64,000 bases of DNA. Source: Vitis vinifera. Its lineage: Eukaryota > Streptophyta > Magnoliopsida > Vitales > Vitaceae. Location of the stretch: contig NC_081823.1 in the NCBI RefSeq assembly GCF_030704535.1, positions 3,938,501 through 4,002,500 of the forward strand, given 5' to 3'. Below the pieces are notes generated by a model. That model was given only the letters and a program-made list of their open reading frames with translations, made no database searches and was not told the DNA's origin. The translations under genes were made by a program, and so were the position numbers. Each line of letters begins with the position of its first letter. Within the stretch, counting starts at the first letter, position 1. Positions 1 through 12,011 of this stretch are shown in pieces.

Positions 1-290
1 TTATTTTAAAATCAAATATGAGAAAACTATTTTTTTAGTATTTTTTTTCTTTAGTACTTTGGAGGACCAAATATAGCCTTAAAAAAAGGACTTTTTTTAT
101 ATTTGATTTTAACATAAAAAAATGTGAAAGAAATCCAAATATAATTAAAATTAATTAAAAAATTACACATTTTAAATTATTTATTCTTTATATAAAAAAT
201 AAAAAATAAAAATAAATAAATTTAAAGTATAATATAAAATAATTTATTAATTTTAAATCTTTTTTTTTTTCTTTCACTTTCCCTCACTAT
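1..290. repeat. MITE-like AT-rich repeat remnant
   Basis: AT-rich sequence with the 'ccaaatatagcc' end and the 'ttaattaaaa..aaattattt..ctttatat' body seen again at 6.9-8.0, 34.7-34.9, 46.45-46.67 and 62.74-62.94 kb. It looks like one arm of the same MITE family. The left end is outside the window. Nothing coding is seen. Confidence 0.45.
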
Positions 291-1388
291 TTTTCTTTCT
301 TTCTTTCTTTCTTTTTCCCAAGGCTTTGAATAAACAATAGATTAAATTGACCCCCAAGTATTTGTACTTAAAATATATTTTCTGTCAATCATCAAATCAT
401 AGAGAGAAGAAAATCAAATCAAAGCTCATAGCCAGTAAAAACAATCAAATTCTTGCAAAATTTCCAGGGCTCTTTTTCAAAAGATGCCCGTCCCATTGAT
501 TTAACCCAGTTTTCTTATCAAATCCTTCTGCATTCCTTCAGCTCCAAACTTTTTTAAAGTAAATTCTACAAAAAAGTCAGACAAAGAAAAAAACAGCAAA
601 GCAGCTGCCAGTGGAGAGAGGATGCCCATTTTTTCTGCATGAGACAACATGAATGCCCAAATAAATTTGACACAAACTTTGGAAATTTTGGAAGGAAGGC
701 CTGCTTTCCAATCTAAGGTTGCTCGCTCTTTCTTTGGAGCGCTAGTGAAGTTGTGACTACTGACTACTTCTCCATTTCATATTTTAACTTTTTTTTTAAT
801 TTTAATCCATACATAATTTAATGACATCTGACCACAACAAGGAAACTCAAAAAAAAAAGAAAAAAAGAAAAAATAAAATAAAAAGGCAGAGCTAAGCCAG
901 CGTGAAAGCATCAAAGCCACTTGGCTCAGAGCCATGCAGTAGAATGCATGGAGTGACGTAGGAGTCTACGGAAGCGTCATACGTGGGTGCAAAGTTGGTG
1001 ACAGCTAAATACCAACCCCAAAAAAATTATTTACTAAAATAATTTCATACTTATTAATTGTCGGAATTAATACAGTTATGGGATTTCAGACATAATTATC
1101 TTTCAAAAAAAAAAAAAAAAAAATTTCCTGTTACAAACTTTACCATCAGAGGGAGAAAGAGAGAGAGAAAGAGAAAGGATGTGTTTTTTCTCCTAAAAGG
1201 AGGACACGTCTCCAGACTGATGAACAAAGGCCGGCACCGAATCCCTTTGACTTTCCTCTTTCCTTACTCATCCATCTTTCTCTACTTTCTATATATATTC
1301 TTCTCAATCCTCTCTTTACATACTTCCTTCTTCACATCTTCATATTTTCCTCATCTCCATTGACAACAGTATAGCTTTTCTATGCAAG
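291..1388 (+). promoter_or_regulatory. Upstream region of the MYB gene
   Basis: About 1.1 kb before the MYB start codon. Candidate cis motifs are a TGACG element at 954-958, an ABRE-like ACGTGG at 981-986 and a CACGTC core at 1205-1210. A TATA-like run lies at 1290-1298, about 90 bp before the ATG, followed by a CT-rich leader. Poly-A/T tracts occupy 840-890 and 1105-1123. The motifs are visible; control by abscisic acid or stress is inferred from them and from the MYB subgroup, and is not shown. Confidence 0.4.
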
Positions 1389-2744
1389 ATGGGAAGAACA
1401 CCATGCTGTGACAAAAATGGGATGAAGAAAGGGCCATGGACTGTAGAGGAAGATCAGAAGCTCCTTGATTATATTCAGAAACACGGCCATGGGAGATGGC
1501 GGACACTTCCCAAAAATGCAGGTATCTACTTCATTCATTCTTGCTGTCTTTTTTTTCTTTTTTTCTTCTTCTTCTTTTTTTTTTTTTAAAAGAAGAATTT
1601 GGAAATATATATATATATTTTAAATCTTATAGTTGAAAATTAAAATGGAGTGGTGTTTTATATGTAATTGAATAGGTCTAAAGAGGTGTGGAAAGAGTTG
1701 TCGGCTTCGTTGGACAAACTACTTGAGGCCAGACATCAAGAGGGGGAGATTCTCATTTGAAGAAGAAGAGGCCATCATACAATTACATGGTATTTTGGGT
1801 AACAAGTAAGTGTTTTCATTCACTTCATTTCGCCTTTCTTCCTTCAAATTTTCAAAAGCAAGACTGGTTTTTGGTCTGTTGATTGATGGTTTTTGTGACT
1901 GATTGTATTTTGTTGACTTAGGTGGTCTGCAATTGCTGCTAGGCTCCCTGGAAGAACCGATAATGAGATCAAGAACTATTGGAACACTCGCATCAGGAAG
2001 AAGCTTTTAAGAATGGGAATTGATCCCGTCACTCATGCTCCACGGATGGATCTTCTGGAACTGGCCTCGCTTCTTGGCTCATCCCTCTACAATTCATCAT
2101 TACAACTTAATGTTCCAGCTGGGTCCCTTGGGATGGGGCCTATGGTGAACGACGATGTTCTGACTCTAGCTACTGCTCTCTTGTCATCACACTGTGAAAA
2201 CCCAGAACTCCAGCTACAAAATCTTCTAGAAAATCAGCTCAGGAATCCCCAAGTCCAAAACCAGTTCGAGTCCTTCCAAGGGAACAATCTACAGAGCTCA
2301 ATTCAAGAAGTTCAAGCTTGTCCAACATCCAGCGCTGCAAGCACTCCATTTCTGAATGAAACCCAGCTCATGCAGGCCATTGCGGAGCATCTCTCTCAAA
2401 ACCCTACCGATTTTGCCTACCAAAATTCCTTGCCAAATCTATGGCAAGTTCATGGTGGGCATCCTATTACAGCTGCCAGTTTCACCAATCCTACACTCAG
2501 CTTTGATTCCATCCCCAGCTCCATAACCGGCCACCAGACACTTAAATCCAATGCCGTCAGTAACAACACGCAGAATTTCAGTTTCGATTCTGTTCTATCC
2601 ACGCCGTCATCCACCTCAACTCCATTGGACTCATCACAGATGACCTATGCCAAGGGGAGCACTGAAGATGAGAGGGACAGCTACTGCAGCAACTTCTTGA
2701 TGTTTGATATCCCAAGTGACTTGGATGTTAATGCAATTATGTAA
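1389..2744 (+). CDS. R2R3-MYB transcription factor, subgroup 11-like (MYB41/74/102 type)
   Basis: Nuclear DNA-binding transcription factor. Three exons fit: 1389-1521 (133 nt), 1676-1805 (130 nt) and 1922-2744. The introns are GT-AG and the 133/130-nt exon sizes are the classic R2R3-MYB arrangement. The product is 361 aa. It opens [18 protein letters not shown]2 covers about residues 14-61 and R3 about 67-112, with regularly spaced Trp and the [17 protein letters not shown] junction. The segment [20 protein letters not shown] just after R3 is typical of the MYB41/49/74/102 group, known for roles in drought, salt, wounding and suberin. The C-terminal half is rich in Ser, Asn and Gln, as expected of an activation region. 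No breaks were seen, so it appears functional. The family call is firm and the subgroup likely; the exact orthologue is not established. Confidence 0.93.
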
Positions 2745-5700
2745 ACAAAAACAGGAGTACTGGATGTAGTCTGTGAACATGTAGATGTCTGGGAATCAAT
2801 CTCCCTAGCTGGGGTTTGTCTTGCAACATTTTAATTGTAATAGCATTTATTTATATGTTTTTGCTTCAAGAGTTCATCAAAGTTCATCAATCCAGCCACT
2901 AACGAGCCACTAACGAGTACTTCTTTAGCTTCTTTGAGATAAATCATATACATTGGGATTAAGTCTCAGTTTTATTCAAACATCTTACAAAAATTTTATG
3001 TCATTCAACCCTGCTAATTTTCTTGTCTCCCAAACAGACTGCAAAAATTTCTTGACTTTACACAAATTGAGAAGGGTTGCATGGAAATGTAGCTATATCA
3101 GTCCTTAAAATCAAAAAGTGAACCAAAAGGTGAACCTATAAGGAATCATACACTAGCTAGACAGATATCACCTTTTCCTCGGGAATCAAACTTCAAGTTC
3201 TCTACGATGTTTGCTTCTGCCTTCTGGCTAGTCTGAAATGCCAATTTTCATCAGTCCGGCCACCAAGAGAACTCCGGCCGGTGTGCAATGATGGAGCAAC
3301 ACGTGCCCCGCCACCTGTGGGCACGCCTATTTCTCGTGCCAATTAATTTGAGTACTAATTTTGAACACGGAGTTGGCAACCATTGACCCAAGAACAAAAA
3401 GTGACGTGTCCACAGGACGGTACGGGACCACGATAAACAGTAGGTTGATTGAAAATTCTATGGGTTCTTTCATGGGCTATCATGTCTCTTTCTCCACCAT
3501 ATGTGTGGGTTCACGGTCAAACCCCCATCTCAGAAACCTAACGTCAGCATCTCCACGATGGCGATCCAAACGAAAATGATGCTTTAGTTAAGCTTCAAAG
3601 AAGGGCTAGATAGTGATTCTTTTGGGGTGTAGTGAGTCCGTGCAGGAGCAACTCACATGGGCTTTGAGTGTGATTCACGCCTCCATTAGCTTCAATGCCA
3701 ACTGCCAAGAGATTAATTGGGAGTACATTTGAATGTTGTCCATAGAGTTTGTCCAGTCTGATCAATGAGATGATGGATTCACAAGCCGAAAACCTTATCT
3801 AAAATGCTCATAAATACATGACTGACTAATAATTTAGAGTTGGACCACTAGAGAATTGGTGGTCTCAGCTGCCTCATAATTCAAAGCTCCGTTGTTGCTC
3901 AAACTAGAGTGTGTGAATCACAGCCTTTCCCTTTTAGAGATTGTTCCACAGTGATAAACGTTTCTTGCCATTTTAACACTTAAAAATAATTCTTTTCATA
4001 AAATTTTTTTAACTAATAAAAAGATTAAAAATATTTATTAAAATCATTATTAAACAAGCATTTAAGTTATGTTTAATATTATTTTTATTCGAAATGGTTT
4101 TAATGAAGTTATTTTATTTAAATTTAAAAGTATTTTTTAAATTTTGTCAAATATTTTATTTTTTTTCAAAAACACGTATTTGCTTTAAAAATACTTTAAA
4201 AAAAAAATCATCTATTAAATTATTTTCTAAGAAGTATTATAAGTAATTTTTTCAAAGTTCTAAAAATATTTTTAAAATTTTTTTCCAAACCCTTTATTTA
4301 TTTGTATTTTTTACATGTTTTACACTTAAAAAGTACTTTCAAGTAGACTTTTAGTCTTATGAGTCGGTTTGATATAAGTCGGTCCTTTTTACATTATGAA
4401 TTGGTAATCTAATATTCTTTATGATTATATGCAGTTAGAGTTGACTTGGCTTGCTTTTGAAAAGCATTTTTGATGTAAAAATTCTAAAAACACCAAAGCA
4501 TTCGGTAAAATTTGAAAAATACTTTTAAAAATTTCTATTTGAAGGAACAAAACAACAAATACCTTTATGAAGGAAATTAAGAACTACTCTTGTTTGGGTA
4601 AGAGTATTTGATCTTGTTGTAGGTACAAGAAATTCAATTTCAAGCGACCTCGAAGTGGCATTTGATTTTTATACCAATGAATAAAAGTTGTTTTCAACAC
4701 ATTTATTTATGAAAATATATCATTTTTGAAAATTTTATAGGAGAGAAATAAAATTCTTAGTTTATGATCGATAGATCTCATGATGTTCTTGTTTCAAGTG
4801 TAAAAAAAATAAATAAAAATTTTAAGAATTGTGAGACCAAATTATAATATTTTGATTTTTCTTATTTTATTTTTATTTTTGTGTTTTGAAAAACAAAAAG
4901 AAACATTTTTGTTTTTTTTTTTGGAAACAAAAGTCAAAGCAACGCTGCAACACGTGGCCTCAACATTTTGCCTTTTAATTTATGTTGGGCTTTTGTCTCA
5001 AGCTTAGCCCAAGTCAATAGCGGCACAGATTTCTTTCATTAGCCCAAACATGGATGTGGAGGGCCCATGCAATCAAGTCGTCGTTCAACTCTTACTTGCA
5101 AACGTCGTCGTTTTCATGTACGGAGCGTATGAAAACATGTGGGTCTTCATCCTCTTTTGGTGCGCAAGTTTGAAAATGATAAGATTTGGTTAATTTCGTT
5201 GACACTTCTTGGGATTTAGTGTGAATACATTAAGCCGACATTGATTTCAATTTTCTTCTGTTACTATGCTTGTTAAAATTTATTTATTTTTAAATTGTTG
5301 AACAAATCTATTTAATTTCTTTTTTAAAAATAATTTAATAAATAAAATAAACTTAAAAGGATGATTCCTCATAGCCTCTACATGCTCTTAAAAAATTCTT
5401 ATAATTACAAGTGGCATGATGAGCTTTTCAGGTTGGACTAAATAAAGTTCGGATCACCAAACTCTAATAATATGTCGGGAAAAATCACCATCACCAATAA
5501 TCACTATAAGCGATTTTTTTTTACTTTTTAAAATTATTTTCTAAATTTGGTTGAAGTTTCATTTCTCTTTGAAAACACTTTTTTAAGTCAAAAATGCTTT
5601 TTAGAAAAGCTATCACGGATGAGGCCAAGTTGTTTTCCTGATTTGATTTCTCGTCCTCTCAGTTCTATGGCTGTAGAGCTGCTATGAAAAACTACAGGGT

Positions 5701-5900
5701 CGAGAAATTTGGGAACTCCCATGGGTTTCATCTGCTTTGAATGAACTTTACCTGATCAGTATAACTGAAAGAATTCTCAGCACCCAAATGGGGTTGCACC
5801 ATGTTCTTCATATTATCAAAGACTTGGGTTTAGCTATCTTGTAGCACCACCTCCTTAATTCCATATTCCAATCCCTCTTCATTTTTCCTTTCTTTTTTGA
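2745..5900. other. Intergenic region without a supported gene
   Basis: The MYB 3' flank runs to about 2.95 kb. From 2950 to 3950 is unique-looking sequence with only a short unsupported reading frame at 3361-3579. From 3970 to 4560 the sequence is AT-rich with short inverted motifs resembling decayed MITEs ('aagcacttaaaaagtac' types). No protein similarity is recognised in either strand. Confidence 0.5.
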
Positions 5901-6571
5901 ACATGTCATTAGTGTCCCCAAAAAGAAAAAGAAGTCCAAAGAAAGATCTAAAGAAGGAGATATACCTTCTTATTGTTTATGTGCTGTCTTGTTTCTTTCT
6001 GAAGATTTGCATTACTTTTAGTTATTTCTTACTGTTCTCTTTTATAAATTTTTCAGTTGCTTAATGGAGGTTGCTTCATGTGTTCTCTTGGGGTTCCAAA
6101 AAATAGACCCAAGAGATTCTATATCTTTCTTAAAGTTTGCATGCTCCGCCCACCTCTTTGATGATTCTTTCAGATTTTTGAGTACCCCCTTTTGAATTTT
6201 AATATTTTATAACATAGGATGGGGGAATTGAATGGATTTAAGAATTATACAATTATGATACCATACTTCAAGACCTTATTTGAGAGATAGCTTGACTGTT
6301 CCTGAAAGGGGCAGTGCCCATAAATGCATTTAGCCAATGTACATGATGAATGCATACTGGTCTGGAAAGTGAAAAAAGAAGAGCTGAAACAGTGGAAAAT
6401 TTTCATAAATTATCGTGTAGTCTGTTGGACACAAGGGATTGATGCTCCCTAAAGTGAAAAGGAGAAGCATCCAGAGTCCATGGAATAACTTGAAATGAGA
6501 GCAAAGTATCAAAGAATAAAGGGGAGAATAACTTGAAGCAAGAGCAACTATATACCAAACTGCACATGCAG

Positions 6572-6627
6572 TATAAAGAGGAGCCAATATGCAGCAAGCT
6601 GCAAGCAAGGTGGAGGAAGACTGGAAG
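6572..6627 (+). promoter_or_regulatory. TATA box and short leader exon of the dead DUF4220 copy A
   Basis: A TATAAAG box at 6572-6578 is followed by a purine-rich stretch ending at a good donor, GGAAG|GTATGT (GT at 6628). The surrounding 6400-6640 region aligns by eye with 20770-21020: both share the order 'aaagtgaaa', 'gaata.cttgaa', TATA box, 'gcaag/gccaaagg.gga', GGTATG or GGTAAG. The fragment of a DUF4220 coding exon at 8886 is the likely downstream partner. This suggests a promoter plus untranslated first exon of a former gene copy. Confidence 0.45.
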
Positions 6628-6888
6628 GTATGTTTCTCTGCTCTATCCCTTTCATATATATCCAATGTAATTGCTACTTCTTTTTGCCTTTTTCCTTTTT
6701 CATTTTAAAAACAAGGATATATGTTTTATCATGGCACAAAAGCAATCTGTTGTTGCATGATTTTATGGGTTGAATTTTCATTCCATTTTTTTTTCATTCA
6801 TGAATTTTGAGTTTCTTAACATCTAGCATATTTGCACTTCATGATGAGATATGTAATTTAAAAGGGGTTGTTTGGATGTTTCACTAAT

Positions 6889-8037
6889 GTTATGTTTGGT
6901 TGTAGGAAATTACTTTGAAAGAAAAAAAAAATGAAGGTAAATGATTTTGTCGTGTTTGATTTTATTATGAAAAATAGGAAGAAAAATTAAATATAATTAA
7001 AATTAGTTAAAAATGTATATATTTTCAAATTATTTAATCTTTATATATATAGAAGATGAAGAATAAGTTAAATGAGTTTGAAATAGCATATTAAAATAAT
7101 TTATAAATTTTAATGTTATGTTTTGGTTACAAGAAAGTATTGAGGAAAGAAAAAAATGTTAAAAGAAAATAAATTTCTCATATTTGGTTTTACTTTGAAA
7201 AATACAAGAGAAAATCAATTACAATTTAAATTAGTTAGAAATTTATGTATTTTCAAATTATTTAATCTTTATATAAGAGAGTTAAAATAAGTAAAATGAA
7301 TTTGGAGTGACGTATAAAATAATTTATCGATTTAAATTTATTTTTTTATTTTTCTTCACTTTTTCTTTTCTTTTATTTTTTCTCTCTATTTTTTCTTGCA
7401 TTTTCCTTCAATTTTTTTGGGAACCAAATATAGCCAAAAAGAAGAAAGAAAAAAAAAAAAAAAAGAAAAAAAAAGAAAAAGAAAAAATAGATTTAGGTTA
7501 TACTTGGTTCCTGGAAAATTTGAGGGAGAATATGAGAAAAAATAAAGGGAAAAATAAAAGAAAAGAAAAAGTGAAAGAAAATAAAAAAATAAATTTAAAC
7601 TCGATAAGTTATTTTTATATGTTATTCTAAATTCATTTCATCTATTCTAATTCTTTATAGAGATTAAATAATTTCAAAATACATAAATTTATGATTAATT
7701 TTAATTATTTGATTTTTTTTTCATATTTTTTATAACAAATTAAATATGAGAATTATTTTTCTTAACATTTTTTCTTTTCTTCATATTTTTCTAGAGCCAA
7801 ATATAGCATTAAAGTCAATAAATTATTTTTATATGTTTTTTTAAAAACTTATTTAACTTATTTTAACTTTTCTATATATAGATTAAATTTGAATATATAT
7901 ATATATATATATCAATTAATTTTAATCATATTTGAACTTTTTTTGCTATTTTCCATATAAAGACAAGCATGAGAAAATATCATTTTTTAAATATTTTTTT
8001 CTTTCCTTGTTATTCTTCCCAAACCAAACATAACCTT
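6889..8037. repeat. Palindromic cluster of MITE copies
   Basis: Two direct copies of a 220-bp AT-rich unit (about 6889-7115 and 7120-7345) are followed by two inverted copies (about 7410-7800 and 7805-8037). The outer ends are inverted matches: 'gttatgtttggttg' on the left and 'caaaccaaacataac' on the right. The unit contains 'ttcaaattatttaatctttatat'-type sequence also present at 34.7, 46.5 and 62.8 kb. The lysine-rich reading frame at 7307-7630 is only low-complexity repeat. Confidence 0.6.
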
Positions 8038-8172
8038 ACTATGTTACACACCACACATCAATCCCAAGATATAGTAGATTATGAGATATGCTTTGGTTAC
8101 AAGATTAAAAGGGTATTTTTTTGATACCTATTGAAAGGGCACCACTTAATTGTTAGTCTCATTATTTGTATC

Positions 8173-8682
8173 ATGGTTCCATTTGTTTGTACCTTTACAC
8201 ATGGTCTCATTCATTTGTATTCTTATTTAATGGTTTAAATCTCATCATATGTATTTCAATAGCTCAGATCTCTTTTTCGGTAGGTACCACTTTGATACCT
8301 TAGCATTTTTCTCTTTGATATATTACTATATAATATTTTTTTTCTTTCACTTGACTATCTAATGGTCCTAACTAAATGCATTTTCTTGATCCTAAGGTAT
8401 TGCAATTTCTTTTATTGATCCTACGGTACTACAATTTTTAAGGATTATGAGATATATATATATATATATATATGGTTCTTTTTATTTGTACCTTTACACC
8501 TGGTCCCATTAATTTATGTTCTTATTTAACTGTTTGAAACTCATCATATATATTTCAGTACCTTAGCATTTTCCTCTATGTATATGTATATTACTATATA
8601 ATATTTTCTTTCACTTGGCTACTTGATGGTCCTACCTGAATGCACTTTCTTGATCCTAAGGTATTGCAATCTCTAAGGATTA

Positions 8683-8684
<2 letters not shown>
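8173..8684. repeat. Imperfect tandem duplication, about 215-280 bp
   Basis: Copy 1 (8173-8450) and copy 2 (8472-8684) share 'atggttc..tttgtacctttacac.tggtc', 'aactcatcatat' and 'cttgatcctaaggtattgcaat', and both end in 'aaggattatg'. An (AT)n stretch lies between them at about 8451-8471. Copy 2 lacks part of the middle. No coding content is seen. Confidence 0.65.

Positions 8685-8736
<52 letters not shown>
8685..8736. repeat. (AT)n microsatellite
   Basis: About 25 uninterrupted AT units directly after the second copy of the tandem duplication. It is likely to vary in length between individuals. Confidence 0.85.
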
Positions 8737-8738
<2 letters not shown>

Positions 8739-8885
8739 AGTACAACATCTTCTTCTTCATTCTTTACATACTAAAATTTGGCATCTAGGGTTTAAATGCT
8801 TCTAACATTGTATGTGTAGTCTTTCAGAAATTCTCAATACTCATTACAATTGGGAAAGAGGAGAGAAGAAAGAAAGGCAACAGGC

Positions 8886-9080
8886 ATGAGAATTATCATT
8901 CCCAATAAGGTCAAGAAGGAATGGGAGGAATGGAAAGCCCATGATCATGCCCTACTTATCAGTCTCTTCTTACAGATATGGTTAATTTTCTTTGCACCAT
9001 CACAAAAACAAAGAGGAAACTGAATTGTAACCTTCAGTATCCGGTCAGCTTACTTGCTGGAAACAGCTTATTGTCTTCTA
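8886..9080 (+). pseudogene. DUF4220/DUF594 pseudogene, N-terminal fragment (copy A)
   Basis: The reading frame from ATG 8886 gives MRIIIPNKVKKEWEEW, then a hydrophobic segment (SLFLQIWLIFFAPS) and QKQRGN. It aligns residue for residue with the start of the intact gene at 26454. A stop codon follows RGN, and similarity resumes past it (IRSAYLLE against IWSAYLLAD) before fading near 9080. The 5' flank is also alike: a purine-rich 'gagagaagaaagaaaggcaacaggc' against the sequence before 26454. Only about the first 60 codons remain, with no trace of the rest between here and the Copia fossil. This is a dead, truncated paralogue on the same strand as the intact gene. Confidence 0.8.
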
Positions 9081-9570
9081 TTTAGTATCTTGTAAAAATG
9101 AATTGTCTTACAGCTTGTAGGGTTGATTCAAGAACAATGAATTGCGTACTTCTGTTCCTCTTATTTCATGTTTGTGAACAGGACTGGAAAATTTAAATTA
9201 TTCCAAAAGTCAAGAAAAATGAATTTGTTTTTCATAAATGATGGCATTTCTTGAAGATCAAGCATGGATTTGCTCCTCCCTTCAAGTGCAAGTTAGTGGA
9301 GCAGTTTGAAATTTGGATTAGTCCTTTTGATTTTTCACATGCTGATCATAAGATTACAAGTAGGTAGTCTGACATTAGCACATCATTCTAACCAGCAAGC
9401 TATGAAAGGTAATTTGCTGAAAATTGAAATGTCATTCATTTTTTTATTTTTTATTTTATTTTTATTTTTTTTCTGCTATAAAAACAAAATAAAACCAAAT
9501 GATCACGGAATGTCAAAAAGCCACACTGATGTGTGAGGGTCCTGCAAATTAAGGACAAAATTTCTAGATC
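9081..9570. other. Spacer between DUF4220 remnant and Copia fossil
   Basis: No recognisable gene. It contains a T-rich low-complexity run at 9437-9475. The boundary with the minus-strand Copia fossil lies somewhere in 9540-9570 and is not marked by a recognisable LTR. Confidence 0.4.
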
Positions 9571-11571
9571 CTAAAATAGTTTCTCCATCGGAAAAAAGGA
9601 TTGGTAGCTAGTTTCACTTGGGAGAGAGGAAAGGGTTACAAGTATCTTGAAGTGCGTAGGTTGAATAGGAGATGGAGTTGGGATCCAAGATGTAATGGTA
9701 GTGGTTGACATTGGGGAAGATGTCGATATATGAGTTTTGAAAGGAAAAATAGTTTCAAAAAGCACGACATGCTATGAGGTTACAACTTGTTCATGGAGGG
9801 GTCTAGGCAAAGACAAAGTCTTTGATGAGATGAATGGACAAGAAAAATACATGGGGTGACTTTTGGATCAAGTTTGTGATGAGTATAAGGATGCAATCAG
9901 GGATAGCAAAGACAACAATTTTTTTTTTGTTTGTGGTAGTTTGGTTGTTTGGAAAACAATTTTTCAAGAGGAGAGACAAGACTAAGAATGGGTGTAGGAA
10001 GTTTGTTGATGAGGCATGTGGCTATGAGGAAGGCGTATGACCAGTACGAAAGAGGGATGGATGCTTGATACAGTAAGGTGAGCTCTGTTTCAATAATATG
10101 GCGATGTCACCTTTTAGTAGAACCGTTATATTGAGGAGTGTAGGGTGGTTTTGAGATGTTGAATGCTGTGGGAATCAAGTAGGGATTGAAGGGTTGTATA
10201 TTTCTCTCTGCCATTTGAGTGTATGGTGACAATTGAAGTATCGAATAATTTTCCACCCATGCTTTGAAATTTGGAAAAAGTAAGGAGAGATTTGATTTAT
10301 TGCAGAGTAACGAAAGCCACATGTATTTGGTAAAGTGGTAAACAAAAATCACATAATAGCAGAAACCATCAACTGAGGGTATGGAAGCAAGGCCCAGAAC
10401 ATCGGTATAAATTAGGTCAAGTGGTTTGTGCTATTTAAAGAAGAGACACCAAATGGTAGATGGTGACTTTTATTGCGAAGACAAGAATTACAATATTGAA
10501 AAGTGTAGAGGGTGAATAACACTTGAATATTTTTATGAGATATTAGATGATGTAGAATGTTGTTGGAGGGATGTCTAAGTTAGCTGTGCCAATCTTGGAG
10601 GGACGACCTTGTGCTTACATAGGCTTGCAGATAGGAAACCTAGGAAAGGGAATGCTCAGGTCATTCATAAATGTTGTCCTTGCTCCAGCCTTTAGTGAGT
10701 TGTGCACCGCGTTCAAGTCCTTCACAATGAAACGAAAAAGAAAGAATTTAATAGAGGCATTATTTGTCTTACAAAATTGAGAAATAGATACAAGATTTTT
10801 TTTATTTTTATTTTTGCATGGATGGAACACAAAATACGTTACGTAAGGAGAAACTAGTTGTTGGTGAGGTGACCAATGATGATATCATCATTCCCATTGT
10901 ATTCAGAATGAGTACCCAAGTTGTTGAGGTCAGAGGTGATGTGGTGTGCTGCCTTGGATTTGCAACCAATTGTGGGAATTCCACCCGTCACTTGGAGTGG
11001 TGTAATTAGCTTGTGATGCTCTAGGTGGGATACCCTTGAATTTGGTATCAGTGTTGGGCATTGTGGCTAGGTTTGTAACCAAATCGACACACCACAATAG
11101 ATTGAGACTTGGAGTGGTTCTGATTGAAGTTTTGATGTCCATGCCCATGGTGAGAAGCTAGGTTCATGATGCTTTTAGATTGGACAGCTTTGTTGTTGTA
11201 TGAGGCCCTAGATTGAGGGTTAGTGGGCTGCCCAGATCTTTAAGAGTGATTAGCAGTGAAAGATGAGTTATCTGCAGAGGGAGCTTGTTCTCCTTGAAGG
11301 AATCTTTCTTGTTCAATCAGTGCATCATGAAGCTTTCAAAAGTCATGAGAGACCCACGATTTCTAACTACTATGCAAACATCTTTACATTCCTTTCCAAG
11401 ATCACGAAAAACTTGAAGTTGAAGATCATTTTCATCAGTATGAATGTTGACAAGAGCCAATTCATTCACTATGCACTTGATCATATACATGTATTCATTG
11501 ATGGTTTTGTCTCCTTTGGTTGTAGAGGTAAGCTAGCCCTTAAGACCCATGATTCAGGTTTTAGACTGATT
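9571..11571 (-). mobile_element. Copia fossil 2 (left part), truncated, minus strand
   Basis: Minus-strand fragments read as Copia polyprotein in the expected order. A gag part lies at about 11250-11571, near 'INEYMYMIKCIVNELAL'. An integrase core lies at about 10107-10352, with YHFTKYMWL and FKAWVEN like RE1-type Copia integrases. Sequence following integrase lies at 9571-9765 (FPFKTHISTSSP). The reverse transcriptase, RNase H and 3' LTR expected further left are absent. The element is broken with many breaks. It is split from its gag start (19090-19548) by the insertion of Copia 1. This is an old fossil, older than Copia 1. Confidence 0.75.
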
Positions 11572-12011
11572 TGTTAGATATTTTTCTAATGTTCCACATG
11601 ACACATGTATGGCTTTAGTCTTTTATTAAAATGGAGTTATCTGATCGATCTAATCTCTAAAATATTGGTTATACAATTAGAGAAGTAGTTTCCTATTTTT
11701 ACTCATTACTTTGATGGGAAGTGGAGTGGCGGTTACTAAACCGTTGGCAGTTACCAAAAGGAAATAGGTCATCTCTCTACCCATTTAAGTAGCATTGTAC
11801 GGTTTCCATCATTTGTGTGTGTGGAATGTAATTTTTCATTTAAGAGAAAGGGCTAAGAGAGAGAAACCTATCTCCTGGAGAATTCTACATTTTCAGATCA
11901 AGAATTAACTGAAGAAATTGCTATGGATTCCGGTATGTTATTTATGTTTGTGAAAATCATGATAGTCAAGATCTTGGAATTTATAAAGCATTAAGTTTAT
12001 GTTTAATTTCA
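11572..12011 (+). repeat. 5' LTR of Copia 1
   Basis: 440 bp, TG...CA, matching 18654-19089 almost throughout. The primer-binding site begins eight bases further on. Confidence 0.9.

Noticed and set aside
3361-3579. 72-codon open frame on the plus strand
   Set aside because: No recognised motif, no splice partner and no homology by eye; probably chance.
7307-7630. Lys-rich 107-codon open frame
   Set aside because: Lies wholly in the inverted MITE cluster and is low-complexity.
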